NCBI GenBank assembly: GCA_021838985.1
Contig: JAKCCC010000129.1
Coordinates: 1-6,179, forward strand
Reading direction: 5' to 3'
Length of the DNA stretch: 6,179 nucleotides
Source: Planctomycetota bacterium
GTDB lineage: Bacteria; Planctomycetota; Phycisphaerae; WQYP01
Both the position numbers and the translations under genes were made by a program. Below the pieces are notes generated by a model, which worked only from the letters and a program-made list of their open reading frames with translations, searched no databases and was not told the origin of the DNA. This document shows positions 5,332 through 6,179 of this stretch, piece by piece. Every line of letters begins with the position of its first letter. Position 1 is the stretch's first letter.

Positions 5332-5529
5332 ATGAAGTTTCGCCGCACACTGGCCAATGTCTGCAGCAGCCTCCTCGCCGCCGGCGCGGGCGTGGCCACC
5401 CTGTTGGTTTCGGTTCACTACCTGGCGCCCCCCTCCGGCTGGATCGACTGGGCTGTCCAGCTTTGCGGTGCTGCCACCGTTGCGATCTTTGTATTTTTCC
5501 TTAGTTGGGGTCATTGGCAGTCGCCGTGA
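5332..5529 (+). CDS. Small two-helix membrane protein upstream of heme A synthase
   Basis: This 65-residue protein has a basic start (MKFRR), a hydrophobic segment at about 12-31, a short linker with APPSGWID (32-39), and a second hydrophobic segment at about 41-60. That suggests a membrane hairpin. I do not recognise the family. The start is supported by GAGGA at 5323-5327, four bases before ATG. Its TGA overlaps the GTG of the heme A synthase gene (GTGA at 5526-5529), a pattern of translational coupling. The context suggests a role in heme A synthesis or in cytochrome oxidase assembly, but the sequence itself shows no cofactor or metal motif. Confidence 0.62.
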   Translation: MKFRRTLANVCSSLLAAGAGVATLLVSVHYLAPPSGWIDWAVQLCGAATVAIFVFFLSWGHWQSP

Positions 5530-6179
5530 AATGGCGACCAATTATGGGCGCAACGGCGAAAAATCTGGAGCCGTCTTCATCTCCCCAAAGCGCTGGCGAC
5601 CGCCTGGCGCTGGGGTTGGCCACCACCACCGCCATGTGGACCGTAGGCTACCTTTGCCGAATGCCGGGTGCGGAGGTTCCCGCACCCTTGATTCTGGCGC
5701 TGGTGCTGGTGCTGCCAGTGGTCGGAGGGTTCCTCGCGGCGGCGCGAACCCGGCGGGGGAGGGCGGGCGGCCTCAAGGTCGGGCTGATCGCTGGAGCTTT
5801 CAACCTGCTGATTCTCGGTTCTCTGGGCTCCCACCTCACCACCGATCAGCGGATTGCCCATTATGCCCTGTTGTGGGGGCCAATTTCCATGGCTCTGTGC
5901 GGTTTACTGGCGCTGTTGGGCGCCACCGTCGGCCGGCGGTTTAACCCGGCCCGACGCCAATACCTGGATGGTCCGGCAGCGCTCACGCTGACCACCACCC
6001 TGGCCACGCTGGTGCTGGTGATGGCCGGGGGCATGGTCACCGGCATGAATGCTGGTTTGTCCGTACCCGATTGGCCGGATACCTTTCGCTATAACCTGTT
6101 CCTTTTCCCGCTGTCCCACATGACCGGCGGTGTCTTCTTCGAGCATACCCATCGTCTTCTCGGAACGCTGGTCGGTTTG
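5526..6179 (+). CDS. ctaA: Heme A synthase, CtaA/COX15 family, with N-terminal membrane extension; C-terminus beyond window
   Basis: This membrane enzyme oxidises the C8 methyl of heme O to the formyl group of heme A, the cofactor of aa3-type cytochrome oxidases. 218 codons are visible. The family start appears at TM segment about 153-173 (LATLVLVMAGGMVTGM), then AGLSVPDWPDTF (176-187), and the conserved EHTHR (206-210), where Glu206 and His209 correspond to the catalytic Glu and the heme-ligand His of CtaA. Before this comes an extension with about four hydrophobic segments (about 27-44, 52-73, 82-102, 114-135), which classic CtaA lacks. I recall similar extensions in planctomycete homologues, from memory and unchecked. 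The start is GTG 5526, overlapping the upstream stop as GTGA; ATG 5544 is a fair alternative with no clear ribosome site, and a TAG at 5502-5504 limits the frame upstream. The remaining helices, including the second half with further His ligands, lie outside the window. Confidence 0.9.
   Translation, partial: MKWRPIMGATAKNLEPSSSPQSAGDRLALGLATTTAMWTVGYLCRMPGAEVPAPLILALVLVLPVVGGFLAAARTRRGRAGGLKVGLIAGAFNLLILGSLGSHLTTDQRIAHYALLWGPISMALCGLLALLGATVGRRFNPARRQYLDGPAALTLTTTLATLVLVMAGGMVTGMNAGLSVPDWPDTFRYNLFLFPLSHMTGGVFFEHTHRLLGTLVGL

Noticed and set aside
4756..5541. Minus-strand 261-codon open frame
   Set aside because: Antisense to the 3' end of the peptidase gene and the small membrane protein gene, with a composition typical of a shadow frame.
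5357..5944. Plus-strand 195-codon frame over the small membrane protein and heme A synthase genes
   Set aside because: Gly/Pro/Arg-rich shadow frame; the overlapping CtaA frame carries the conserved family motifs.

Overview
The window is GC-rich and densely coding. It looks like a piece of bacterial chromosome, most likely from Planctomycetota and perhaps a Phycisphaerae-like lineage. That placement is an inference from the style of three proteins: a long S41 peptidase with Pro/Thr/Arg-rich linkers, a PqqD-like protein paired with an ABC permease, and a CtaA/COX15 heme A synthase with an extra N-terminal membrane module. No rRNA or tRNA gene, transposase or CRISPR array is visible.

Left part, minus strand (1 to about 1030): a two-gene operon. 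A PqqD-like small protein is followed, with stop/start overlap, by an unusually compact FtsX/MacB-type ABC transporter permease that runs off the left edge only a few codons before its expected end. A divergent intergenic region (1031-1226) separates this operon from the plus-strand genes. It holds a plausible sigma70 promoter for the operon, with a perfect 6+1+6 palindrome inside its spacer.

Middle, plus strand: a full-length homologue of glucose-1-dehydrogenase-type zinc alcohol dehydrogenases (1227-2333) that has lost key zinc ligands and part of the Rossmann glycine motif. Next is a 408-bp gene-free stretch (2334-2741) with a strong 13-bp stem-loop, a second hairpin whose loop complements the first loop, and a candidate promoter. 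Then comes a large secreted S41 C-terminal processing peptidase (2742-5072) with signal peptide, helical N-terminal region, PDZ domain and intact Ser-Lys-Gln catalytic residues. Its gene contains a perfect 15-bp inverted repeat with a 4-nt loop.

Right part, plus strand: a 259-bp stretch with two doubtful short ORFs, then a 65-residue two-helix membrane protein (5332-5529) overlapping, in a GTGA arrangement, the start of a heme A synthase (5526 to the right edge). The last two probably form a unit serving aa3-type oxidase assembly.

No complete new system can be demonstrated. The best leads are the candidate folding RNA at 2385-2482, the hairpin inside the peptidase gene, the degenerate dehydrogenase, and the PqqD-like/compact permease pair.
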